Source: Candidatus Bathyarchaeota archaeon
GTDB lineage: Archaea > Thermoproteota > Bathyarchaeia > Bathyarchaeales > Bathycorpusculaceae
Reading direction: 5' to 3'
Assembly: GCA_003601875.1 (NCBI GenBank)
Contig: PIYF01000029.1
Location: 1 to 8,199 of the forward strand
DNA: 8,199 bases
Each line of letters opens with the position of its first letter. The first letter of the stretch is position 1. A program made the translations under genes and the position numbers. Below, piece after piece: positions 1 to 7,026 of this stretch. The notes under the pieces are model-generated. The model was not told the origin of the DNA. It saw only the letters and a program-made list of their open reading frames with translations, and did not search any database.

Positions 1-671
1 CTTTTAACGGTTACATTAAAGTAGCCAGTATTATTGTAATCAAAGCTAACATTATCCATAAAGAGTATTGCCATCGGTAGTTTACTCGTTGTATAAGTTA
101 ATTCATAACCTTCCATCGTTTCCACGGTAACTGTAACATTTTGATTCATCCATTTTTCCCAATTCTCGTGACATATGAAGTTTTTCTCTTCCTTAGGATG
201 TAATACATATGGGAGGGCTGGTGTAACATTCTCTATCTGAAGCTCAAATATCTTTATCTTAGAAATTGTAAGGTTTACTTCCGAATTTTCTGAATTTCTT
301 ATGGTTAGAGCGAAGTTATTTACAGTTTTAGATGGATCAAAACGTGGTGTGATGCTCCATTTCACTGATGGAGTTAGATAAGACTTACTTTTTGTTGATG
401 CATTACCCGCTATAGGTTCTATTCTTACTTTTTCTCCAGCTAACTCTCCCCAATTGTAATTGCACTGAAAGGTTACTTCTTCTCCTATCCTTAGTAAGTA
501 TGGAAGTGGAGGAGTCGTGTCTGTAACATTGTATATTTCGTTCGATTTCTCTCCAATTAGTTGGATAGCTGTTATAGTTGCATCAGAAACAGAATTTGAT
601 GGATTAAGAATCGAAACGTTAAAAGATCTGGCGTTTTCAGCATTAAAGGATGCACCTATTACTGTCAGCAT
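1..671 (-). repeat. Tandem protein modules (two complete, one partial) in the surface protein
   Basis: Module 1 spans about 671-405, module 2 about 359-87, and module 3 starts near 69 and runs off the edge. Aligned by eye, each starts with strands of the type S/N-F-x-V/L-S/T-I. Modules 1 and 2 continue to an NVT...P-x-LPY-x-L segment, then EE-x3-F-x-C-x2-N-W, then a closing valine/threonine strand. Similarity is at the protein level only; the DNA copies have diverged, so this is an old domain duplication. The fold resembles Ig-like/CARDB-type beta sandwiches by pattern, which is inference. Confidence 0.6.
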
Positions 672-873
672 TGTTGTGTTTTCAGGCATATTATAATAAT
701 TTGACATAACCCACATGTATGAGAGAAATGAACCAATTATAAGAGAGATTAAAATCGATAAAATTAACCATAATGCTGAAACGGCTTTTAAATTATCCTT
801 AGGCGTTTGTGTTTCCCCCTTTTACCCTATCAATATTTGACTTTTTATTCACTTGTTTGAAGTAAATAAGCAT
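1..873 (-). CDS. Membrane-anchored surface protein with tandem beta-sandwich-like modules; 3' end outside window, apparent frameshift near start
   Basis: My translation of the minus strand is open from 821 to the left edge (about 270 residues) but has no ATG, GTG or TTG start ahead of its membrane segment. A second frame starts at ATG 873 (or GTG 852), reads a lysine-rich leader and stops at 801-799. Removing one base from the G5 run (C5 at 815-819 on the plus strand) joins the two into a continuous protein: a short basic N-terminus, one hydrophobic helix of about 23 residues (about 703-776), then extracellular sequence. That part holds two modules of about 90 residues and the start of a third, each with a beta-strand pattern and, in the two complete ones, an LPY motif and an F-x-C-x2-N-W motif. 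About ten N-x-S/T sequons suggest glycosylation. This is probably a cell-surface or S-layer-associated protein with its bulk outside the cell; its function is unknown. The frameshift could be a sequencing error, a real lesion or recoding. Confidence 0.72.
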
Positions 874-900
874 TCCTCTAACAGTTTATTGAACGTTAAG

Positions 901-910
901 TTTATAATAA
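901..910. promoter_or_regulatory. Bidirectional TATA-like element
   Basis: The sequence tttataataa reads as a TATA-like box on both strands. On the plus strand it would start transcription near 930, leaving a leader of about 20 nt that carries GAGG at 940-943, seven bases before the ATG at 951. On the minus strand it would start near 879, just upstream of the ATG at 873, giving an almost leaderless mRNA for the surface protein. The spacing matches the usual 25-30 nt in archaea. No other good TATA candidate lies in this gap. Confidence 0.45.
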
Positions 911-950
911 AAGCCTAAAACCTTTAATTCTCTTGAAATGAGGAAAGGGC

Positions 951-2234
951 ATGTCTGAATATGACGTAGTTATAGTTGGAGCTGGAATTATCGGTTTATC
1001 AACGGCTTACTATATTAAAAAGAAAAACCCTAAGGATCGTGTTTTAGTTATCGACAAGCTTAATGCTGCTGGGCAAGCTAATACAGCAAAAAGTGCGTCA
1101 GCTTTCCGATGCTTATTTTCTTCTCAAACAAATTATATTTTAACAGATTCATCTGTTGAGTTTTACCGTCACTTAAATGATGATTTAAGTTTAGATTTGG
1201 GTTTATTATGGATTGGTTACTTGTGGCTTCTTGACGAAGAAAGTTATAAGGAATCCGTTTCCATCTTGAAAAGTTTGGGAAGAAATATTAGTTATAGGGT
1301 GTATGAAAGTGATGAATTAGCTGAGAAATTGCATATGCGGACAATTTTTAAAAATGATGAAGAAGCTGAATTAATGGGTTTAAAAGATGTTTGTAAAGGT
1401 GTTTTTATCCCTAAAGCCGGAGTGATTGATGCAGATTCTCTTGTAAATTTTTATGAAGAATCTTTTTTAAGGCTTGGAGGAGAAATACGGTATGGTGTAA
1501 ATGTGGAAAAACTTCTTGTTGAACCTTATGAACCCTTAGGGATTCCAGGTGAACCATATTTCTGGCAGGATTCAAGGGTTGCTGGTGTAAAAACGGATAA
1601 GGGGGTTATTAAAGCTAAAAAGACAGTTTTAGCGGCTGGGGTTTGGATTTCTCAATTATTAGATGCTTTGGGAGTTGAATGTTATATAAAACCTAAAAAA
1701 AGACAGCTTTTCGTTATTAACGCTGACACCCCTGATTTGAAAAAACTTTTAGCCTCAAAAGGTTTTAACAATGTTGGCTGTATACCCTTCACAATCTTGC
1801 CTAAACCAGATGTTTACATTCGTCCATTTCCTGATCAAGGCGTCTTTTGGGCTGGTTATGCAGACGAGTTTCCAAGAGCCTTTAAACTTGAGGAAAACCC
1901 TCAACCTGAAAAGAATTTCTATCAATATGGGATTTATCAAGTTTTAGTGAAATATTTTCCACAGTTTAAGGATAGACGTCCATCGTCAGCTTTTGCTGGT
2001 TTATATGGGATAAACACTTTAGACGGGCAGCCTGTGATTTTTGAGGAGAAAGATTTGATAGTTGTTGGTGGAGCAAGCGGAAGCGGGGTTATGAAAGCGG
2101 ATTCAATGGGTAGGATTGCAGCAGCATTGTATAACGGTGAAGAATACGCTGTTTTATATGGAGATAAAAAGTTTAAGGTCAGCGATTTAGGTTTAAAAAA
2201 TAGACGTGTGGAACGTGAAAAATTAATAATCTGA
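951..2234 (+). CDS. FAD-dependent oxidoreductase, DAO family (sarcosine/amino-acid/2-hydroxyacid dehydrogenase-like)
   Basis: A 427-residue cytoplasmic flavoprotein with no signal peptide or membrane segment. The N-terminal Rossmann motif VGAGIIG (residues 9-15), with acidic D35 ending the second strand, binds FAD. A conserved Arg at 53 lies in the SAFRCLF segment, where the family contacts flavin or substrate. The middle region (AGVIDADSL, 156-164) and VLAAGVW (226-232) are typical of DAO proteins, as is the C-terminal block GLYGINTLDGQPVI (350-363) followed by GASGSGV (374-380). The last replaces the commoner GFSGHG form. Relatives oxidise sarcosine, dimethylglycine, glycine, proline or 2-hydroxyglutarate; the substrate cannot be chosen here. 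No GcvT-like folate domain is present, and the acceptor is unknown. The ATG at 951 is preceded by GAGG at 940-943. It lies 68 bases before the tungsten oxidoreductase gene on the same strand, so co-transcription is likely. Confidence 0.88.
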   Translation: MSEYDVVIVGAGIIGLSTAYYIKKKNPKDRVLVIDKLNAAGQANTAKSASAFRCLFSSQTNYILTDSSVEFYRHLNDDLSLDLGLLWIGYLWLLDEESYKESVSILKSLGRNISYRVYESDELAEKLHMRTIFKNDEEAELMGLKDVCKGVFIPKAGVIDADSLVNFYEESFLRLGGEIRYGVNVEKLLVEPYEPLGIPGEPYFWQDSRVAGVKTDKGVIKAKKTVLAAGVWISQLLDALGVECYIKPKKRQLFVINADTPDLKKLLASKGFNNVGCIPFTILPKPDVYIRPFPDQGVFWAGYADEFPRAFKLEENPQPEKNFYQYGIYQVLVKYFPQFKDRRPSSAFAGLYGINTLDGQPVIFEEKDLIVVGGASGSGVMKADSMGRIAAALYNGEEYAVLYGDKKFKVSDLGLKNRRVEREKLII

Positions 2235-2270
2235 AAGCATAATTTTCAAGTTAAATCTTTTAAGGTTTAA

Positions 2271-2294
2271 AGGCATATTGCCTCTTCGTTGAGG
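2271..2294 (+). promoter_or_regulatory. Ribosome binding site with two mutually exclusive short hairpins
   Basis: GAGG at 2291-2294, eight bases before the ATG at 2303, is the likely ribosome binding site. Upstream, AGGCA (2271-2275) can pair with TGCCT (2279-2283) around a three-base loop, while CCTC (2281-2284) can instead pair with the GAGG itself around a six-base loop. The two stems share bases and cannot form together. Both are short, so any regulatory role is speculative. An ATG at 2295 is out of frame with the gene. Confidence 0.3.
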
Positions 2295-2302
2295 ATGAAA
2301 AC

Positions 2303-4135
2303 ATGCATGGTTGGAGTGGAAAGTTTCTAAGAGTGAACTTAAGCAAAAACAAAGCTAAAACAGAGAAGTATGACGCTGCATTAGCTAAGAATTTTCTAGG
2401 TGGAAGAGGATTCGCCATAAAAATCCTTTGGGATGAACTTAACCCTGGAACTGCACCTTTATCACCAGAAAATAAGCTTATTTTCGCTATAGGACCCTTA
2501 ACAGGATTAACTTTGCCGAGCAGCGGGAAAATGGTGATCGCAGCGAAAAGTCCTATAACTGGCGGATATGGTGACGGAAACATTGGAACATATGCAGCTG
2601 TTCACATGCGTAAGGCTGGTTATGACGCGGTAATAGTTGATGGTAAAGCTGAGAAACCTACAGTTCTTCTAATTCAAGATGGAAAAGTAAGTTTTCTTAA
2701 CGGTGAAGATTTCTGGGGTTTAAGTTCTTTTGAAACTGAGGAAAAATTAAGAGAAGTTTATGGGAAAACCGTTGGCGTTTTATCTATTGGACAAGCTGGA
2801 GAAAACCTTGTGAAATTTGCAAATATTGTTTGTCAAGGGGGAAGAGCTGGCGGTAGACCTGGAATGGGTGCTGTTATGGGATCTAAAAATCTGAAAGCCG
2901 TAATTATTTCAAGTTCAGCTGAACCTGAAATTGCTTATCTTGAAGAGTTTAAAAAGTTAAGCGGTAAAGCCTACAAGGAGATTTTAACTAAACCTAATTA
3001 TTCTTTTTGGAAACGGCAGGGAACAATGATGACTGTTGAATGGTGTCAAAAGAACAGTGTTCTTCCAGCATATAATTACAGGGAAGGAGTTTTTGATGAT
3101 GCTGATGCAATAGGTGGTTTTATGATGGAGAAATTGAAAATTGCTCAACGTGGCTGTCCAAACTGTAACATGACATGTGGTAATGTTATTGAAGATTCTG
3201 AAGGAAAAGAATCAGAACTTGACTATGAAAATGTTGTGATGCTTGGCTCAAATATAGGATTGAATGATTTAAGGAAAGTTGCTGTTTTGAACAGGCTTGC
3301 TGATGAATTTGGTTTGGATGCAATCTCCCTCGGTAACACTTTAGGCTTTGCAATGGAGGCTTCTCAAAAGGGGTTAATTAAAGAGAAAATTGAATGGGGT
3401 GACTTCGACTTCATTAAAACCTTGATAAAGGAAATTGCTTATAGAAAAGGTTTAGGTGAAACATTAGCGGATGGAACCCTTTTCCTAGCTGAAAAACTTG
3501 GAGGAACAGCGAAAGAATGGGCTATGAACGTGAAAGGTTTAGAAATTTCAGCTTATGATTGTCATTCAGCTCCAGCAATGGCTTTGGCTTATGGAACAAG
3601 CCCTATAGGAGCACACCATAAAGATGCATGGGTAATATCCTGGGAAATGCAGGTTGGACGTGAAAGTTACGGAGAAAACAAGGTTGACAAAGTCATAGAG
3701 TTCCAACGCATCAGGGGTGGAGTTTTCGAATCTTTAGTTACATGTAGGCTTCCATGGATTGAACTTGGCTTTGAACTCGACTGGTATACAAAGTTTCTAT
3801 ATGCTGTAACAGGCCTAAAAATAAGCTGGGATGAGCTGAACGTTATTGCTGACAGAATTTACACTTTGATACGTGCCTTCTGGGTTAGGGAGTATGGTGG
3901 TAATTGGAGCGTTGAAATGGATGTCCCACCAGCCAGATGGTTTAAGGAACCTTTAACAAAAGGTCCGTTAAAAGGAGCAAAGCTTAACAGAGAAAAATAC
4001 GATGAGATGTTGCAAATGTATTATAGGAAAAGAGGTTGGGACAGCCGAGGGATACCGACGAAAACAATTCTTATGAAGCTTGGATTAACTGATGTAGCTG
4101 AAAAACTTGAAAAATATGTGAAGCTTACCGCTTAA
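2303..4135 (+). CDS. Tungsten-containing aldehyde:ferredoxin oxidoreductase (AOR family)
   Basis: This 610-residue protein matches the roughly 605-residue length of archaeal AORs. The family oxidises aldehydes to acids with a bis-tungstopterin centre and passes electrons through a [4Fe-4S] cluster to ferredoxin. The N-terminal cofactor domain shows GWSGKFLRVNL at the start, GGRGFA (33-38), and the glycine-rich TGGYGDGNIGTYAA region (86-99). Cluster ligands are C285-x2-C288-x3-C292, with the distant fourth at C481. By alignment from memory, E309 in the LDYEN segment and H439 in GAHHKDA correspond to conserved acidic and His residues near tungsten. The protein has no signal peptide and is probably cytoplasmic. 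The exact class (AOR, formaldehyde, glyceraldehyde-3-phosphate or uncharacterised WOR type) cannot be decided. No ThiS/MoaD-like small gene, often beside AOR genes, is present. Its 3' end overlaps the convergent proS by four bases. Confidence 0.93.
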   Translation: MHGWSGKFLRVNLSKNKAKTEKYDAALAKNFLGGRGFAIKILWDELNPGTAPLSPENKLIFAIGPLTGLTLPSSGKMVIAAKSPITGGYGDGNIGTYAAVHMRKAGYDAVIVDGKAEKPTVLLIQDGKVSFLNGEDFWGLSSFETEEKLREVYGKTVGVLSIGQAGENLVKFANIVCQGGRAGGRPGMGAVMGSKNLKAVIISSSAEPEIAYLEEFKKLSGKAYKEILTKPNYSFWKRQGTMMTVEWCQKNSVLPAYNYREGVFDDADAIGGFMMEKLKIAQRGCPNCNMTCGNVIEDSEGKESELDYENVVMLGSNIGLNDLRKVAVLNRLADEFGLDAISLGNTLGFAMEASQKGLIKEKIEWGDFDFIKTLIKEIAYRKGLGETLADGTLFLAEKLGGTAKEWAMNVKGLEISAYDCHSAPAMALAYGTSPIGAHHKDAWVISWEMQVGRESYGENKVDKVIEFQRIRGGVFESLVTCRLPWIELGFELDWYTKFLYAVTGLKISWDELNVIADRIYTLIRAFWVREYGGNWSVEMDVPPARWFKEPLTKGPLKGAKLNREKYDEMLQMYYRKRGWDSRGIPTKTILMKLGLTDVAEKLEKYVKLTA

Positions 4136-5580
4136 TAGGACTTTGCAAAGTAAACAACTTCCCTAGCTTCTTTACCACAATAAACACAGTTTGAAAACAC
4201 TTTTTCTTTTTTGAAAGGTATGAGTCTTATAGTAGCTCCTGTCTCTTCTTTAATTTTTTCTTCACATTCAGTGTTTGAACACCAACAGGCCCTAATGAAT
4301 CCTCCCTTACTCTCTAAAACCTTCTTAAACTCCTCATAAGTTTTAACGGTTGTTATATGTTCATCCAAAAATTTTTTCGCTTTATTGTAAAGGTTTTTCT
4401 GTATTTCTTTAAGAACTTCATTAACGATTTTAACAGCTTCTTCTTCCTTAACCACGATTCTCTCGAAAGTGTCTCTTCTAGCTAGAGTTACTTGTCCAGC
4501 TTCCAAGTCTCTTGGCCCTATTTCAACTCTCAAAGGCACCCCTTTTAGTTCCCAATCGTTAAATTTCCATCCTGGAGTGTATTCTGCTCTGTCGTCTAGA
4601 ACTGTTAAAACTTTGTTTTTCTGAAGTTTTTCTGATATTTCCTTTGCTTTTTCAAGTATTTTTTCTCTTTCAACTTCTTTGTAAAAGATTGGGATAACAA
4701 CTGTCTGTATAGGTGCTATTTTTGGCGGTAAAACTAAACCTTTGTCGTCTCCATGCGTCATCACTAATGCTCCTATAAGCCTTGTGGATATGCCCCAAGA
4801 GGTTTGCCAGACGTAATGTTCTTTCTCATCTTTTCCAACATATTTTATTTCGAAAACCTTTGAGAAGTTTTGCCCTAAGTTGTGGGATGTTCCCATCTGT
4901 AATGCTTTTCCATCAGGCATTAATGCCTCCAAAGTTGTGGTGTAGAGGGCTCCAGCAAACTTTTCGTTTTCTGTTTTCTTACCTACAAGAACAGGAATCG
5001 CCAAATAGTTTTCCATTAAATCTCTGTAAATTTCTAAAATTTCCATAACCTCTTTTTCAGCTTCTTCTCTTGTTGCGTGGGCTGTATGTCCCTCCTGCCA
5101 GAGAAATTCCCTTGTCCTGAGGAAAAGTTTTGTTGCCTTTGTTTCCCATCTAACAATGTTGCACCATTGGTTAAGCTTTATTGGGAGGTCTCGCCAGCTT
5201 CTAATCCACTTTGCATACATTTTATATATTATAGTTTCAGATGTTGGTCTAATTGCTAGTCTTTCCTCAAGTTTTCTGCTTCCACCTATGGTAACCCATG
5301 CGCATTCTGGAACGAATCCTTCAAAGTGTTCAGCTTCCTTTTTCAAAAAACTTTCCGGAATAAACAGTGGGAAATAAGCGTTCCGATGGCCCTTCTCCTT
5401 TATTTTTTTGTCAAAAATTTCTCTGATTTTCTCCCAGATGGCGTAGGAATGTTCTCTAAAAACCATGCATCCTTTTAGTGGAGCATAGTCAGCTAACCCA
5501 GATTTCAAAATGACTTGTGTATACCATTCTGAAAAGTTTTCAGACTTCTTAACAGTAACGCCTACATCAGACATTTCCAT
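4132..5580 (-). CDS. proS: Prolyl-tRNA synthetase, archaeal/eukaryotic type
   Basis: This class II synthetase of 482 residues attaches proline to tRNA-Pro in the cytoplasm. The catalytic core shows a TSET segment (113-116), motif 2 around RTREFLWQEGHTAHA (155-169), and motif 3 around SWGISTRLIGALV (261-273). The anticodon-binding domain begins near IAPIQTVVIPI (288-298). A C-terminal extension carries a zinc site, C434-x4-C439 and C465-x2-C468, and the protein ends in tyrosine; both are typical of the archaeal-type enzyme, in which the terminal Tyr carboxylate reaches toward the active site. It lacks the bacterial-type editing insertion. Start choice: ATG 5580 is preceded by a purine-rich GAAGGGGAAG and by a TATA-like box 29 nt upstream; ATG 5574 is an alternative two codons in. 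The stop overlaps the end of the tungsten oxidoreductase gene. Confidence 0.97.
   Translation of the reverse strand: MEMSDVGVTVKKSENFSEWYTQVILKSGLADYAPLKGCMVFREHSYAIWEKIREIFDKKIKEKGHRNAYFPLFIPESFLKKEAEHFEGFVPECAWVTIGGSRKLEERLAIRPTSETIIYKMYAKWIRSWRDLPIKLNQWCNIVRWETKATKLFLRTREFLWQEGHTAHATREEAEKEVMEILEIYRDLMENYLAIPVLVGKKTENEKFAGALYTTTLEALMPDGKALQMGTSHNLGQNFSKVFEIKYVGKDEKEHYVWQTSWGISTRLIGALVMTHGDDKGLVLPPKIAPIQTVVIPIFYKEVEREKILEKAKEISEKLQKNKVLTVLDDRAEYTPGWKFNDWELKGVPLRVEIGPRDLEAGQVTLARRDTFERIVVKEEEAVKIVNEVLKEIQKNLYNKAKKFLDEHITTVKTYEEFKKVLESKGGFIRACWCSNTECEEKIKEETGATIRLIPFKKEKVFSNCVYCGKEAREVVYFAKSY
4201..4212 (+). terminator. T-rich tract, candidate terminator for the tungsten oxidoreductase transcript
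   Basis: T5-C-T6 on the plus strand lies 66 bases past the stop of the tungsten oxidoreductase gene, inside the antisense of proS. Archaeal polymerase terminates at U-rich tracts without needing a hairpin, and no intergenic space exists for a terminator, so read-through to here is plausible. Such tracts are common opposite A-rich coding sequence, so the evidence is weak. Confidence 0.25.
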
Positions 5581-5604
5581 CTTCCCCTTCTTTTAATAAC
5601 GGAG

Positions 5605-5613
5605 AATATAATT
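5605..5613 (-). promoter_or_regulatory. TATA-like element for proS
   Basis: On the minus strand this reads aattatatt, centred 29 nt upstream of the ATG at 5580. Transcription would then start within a few bases of the start codon, giving a leaderless or nearly leaderless mRNA. No other well-placed TATA-like sequence was found for this gene. Confidence 0.45.
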
Positions 5614-5721
5614 CTAACGTAGAAGAAATTCTAATCTCAACTCTTCTTTTTAAGAAAATTCTATATTTGTGGAACGCAATCGCCCATAGCAATCACTGTC
5701 AAACATGTCTGAGAATTTTTA

Positions 5722-5754
5722 TTTAAAAGTTTCTAATTACAAAATGTTTTAATA
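5722..5754 (+). promoter_or_regulatory. Two candidate TATA elements for apgM
   Basis: TTTAAAAG at 5722-5729 would start transcription near 5751 and leave a leader of about 22 nt. The weaker TTTTAATA at 5747-5754 is placed about 24 nt before ATG 5773 and would give a leaderless mRNA. The first is the better match to an archaeal TATA box. Sequence alone does not decide between them. Confidence 0.35.
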
Positions 5755-5772
5755 CAGTGAAAATTATTGAGG

Positions 5773-7026
5773 ATGGGAAATAGATTGAAGGCTATTCTTT
5801 TAATTGGAGACGGCATGGCTGATAGACCCTTAAAAGAGCTTAATTGGAAAACCCCCCTAGAAACAGCGGAAAAACCTCACATGGACAAGATAGCAAGGGA
5901 TGGAATTTGTGGAATAATGGATCCCCTTTCACCCGGTTTACCTCCAGGAAGCGACACAGCTACATTAGCTCTACTTGGCTATGACCCATTCAAAGTTTAT
6001 TCTGGGAGAGGTGCTTTAGAAGCCATAGGCTCTGGAGTTAACGTTCCATCTGGGGCAGTCGCTTTCCGCTGTAATTTCGCCACAGTAGATGATCAGCTGG
6101 TTATTTTAGATAGACGTGCTGGAAGAATCTCGAATGAGGATGCCTCAAAACTGGCTGAAAGCCTTCAAAAGGTTAAACTTAAAAAATTTGAGAATGTTGA
6201 ATTTGTTTTTAAAAACACTGTTCAACATCGAGCTGTTCTAGTTCTTAAAGGACGAAGCTTTTCAACAGCTGTAAGCGATTCAGACCCGGAGAAAACAGGA
6301 GTGAAAGTTTTAGAGGTTAAACCTACAGCTAAAACGGTTGAAGCTGAATTTACAGCGCATGTTCTGAACGAACTTTTAAGGCAATTTCACGGAATCTTAA
6401 AAGATCATCCAGTAAACAAGGATAGAGTTAAACGTGGATTGCTGCCTGCAAACATTGTTTTATGTAGAGGTGCTGGTACAATTCCGAATGTTAAGGCAAT
6501 CTCAAAAATTTACAATGTGAAGACGGCTTGTGTTGGAGCTGTTCCCCTTGTCAGAGGAGTATGTAGGGCTGCTGGAATGGATTTGATAAATGTGAAGGGA
6601 GCTACAGGTACACCTCAAACGGATTATATGGCGAAGGCTGAAGCCACGGTTAGAATACTTAAAGAATATGACTTTGTTCTTCTTCATGTAAAAGCAACAG
6701 ATGTTGCATCTCACGATGGAAATTTCAAACAGAAAATTGAGATAATTGAAAAAATAGATGAAATGTTGGAATATTTGCTTAACAACATTGATTTAGATTC
6801 AACATACATAGCTGTAACGGCTGATCATACAACGTCCTGTTTAACTCGAGACCATGAGGGTGACCCTGTTCCCTTAGCCATTTTTGGTCCCCACGTTCGA
6901 AAGGATGAAGTTGAAAAATATGATGAACGTTCATGTGCTCGGGGAGGTTTGAACAGAATAAGGGGAAGAGATTTAATGCCGATTTTAATGAATCTTATTG
7001 AAAAGGTTAAGAAGTTTGGAGCGTGA
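5773..7026 (+). CDS. apgM: 2,3-bisphosphoglycerate-independent phosphoglycerate mutase, archaeal type
   Basis: This 417-residue enzyme interconverts 3- and 2-phosphoglycerate in cytoplasmic glycolysis and gluconeogenesis without a bisphosphoglycerate cofactor. It belongs to the alkaline phosphatase superfamily of two-metal enzymes. Visible catalytic residues, numbered from ATG 5773, are D13 in LIGDGMADRP, the phosphorylated Ser S60 in PPGSDTA, D310 and H314 in TDVASHDGN, D351-H352 in TADHTTS, and H361 in RDHEGDP. The signature YSGRGALEAIG (76-86) is characteristic of the archaeal ApgM family, as is the length. Start choice: a TTG at 5767 is in frame two codons earlier, but ATG 5773 begins directly before the conserved first strand and is preferred; the GAGG there touches the ATG and cannot act as a normal ribosome site. 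The gene is divergent from proS and ends exactly next to the convergent kinase-like gene. Confidence 0.95.
   Translation: MGNRLKAILLIGDGMADRPLKELNWKTPLETAEKPHMDKIARDGICGIMDPLSPGLPPGSDTATLALLGYDPFKVYSGRGALEAIGSGVNVPSGAVAFRCNFATVDDQLVILDRRAGRISNEDASKLAESLQKVKLKKFENVEFVFKNTVQHRAVLVLKGRSFSTAVSDSDPEKTGVKVLEVKPTAKTVEAEFTAHVLNELLRQFHGILKDHPVNKDRVKRGLLPANIVLCRGAGTIPNVKAISKIYNVKTACVGAVPLVRGVCRAAGMDLINVKGATGTPQTDYMAKAEATVRILKEYDFVLLHVKATDVASHDGNFKQKIEIIEKIDEMLEYLLNNIDLDSTYIAVTADHTTSCLTRDHEGDPVPLAIFGPHVRKDEVEKYDERSCARGGLNRIRGRDLMPILMNLIEKVKKFGA

Noticed and set aside
1..873. Calling the surface-protein gene a plain pseudogene
   Set aside because: Only one lesion is seen, at a homopolymer where errors are common, and about 270 downstream codons are intact; the evidence does not show decay.
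951..2234. Identification as thiamine-pathway glycine oxidase (ThiO)
   Set aside because: No thiamine genes are nearby, the motifs are only generally DAO-like, and the family contains many other activities.
2260..2583. Open frame on the minus strand over the start of the tungsten oxidoreductase gene
   Set aside because: It overlaps a clearly conserved coding sequence, its translation shows no domain, and it has no promoter or ribosome site; a shadow frame.
2303..4135. Identification as the BamB subunit of benzoyl-CoA reductase
   Set aside because: No companion Bam subunits or ferredoxin-like genes are adjacent; length and context fit a stand-alone aldehyde:ferredoxin oxidoreductase.
4782..5377. 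Several short plus-strand open frames inside proS
   Set aside because: They lie antisense to conserved catalytic motifs and their Phe/Leu/Ser-rich composition reflects the complement of A-rich coding sequence.
5640..5740. Possible C/D box small RNA in the proS/apgM gap
   Set aside because: A CTGA at 5709-5712 resembles a D box on the plus strand, but no matching C box lies upstream, and the minus strand offers only an imperfect C box without a D box.
5767..5772. TTG start for apgM two codons upstream of the ATG
   Set aside because: The ATG at 5773 lies directly before the conserved first strand, TTG has no ribosome site, and the extra residues match nothing expected in the family.
6502..6714. 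Minus-strand open frame inside apgM
   Set aside because: Antisense to the metal-binding region of apgM and without recognisable protein features.
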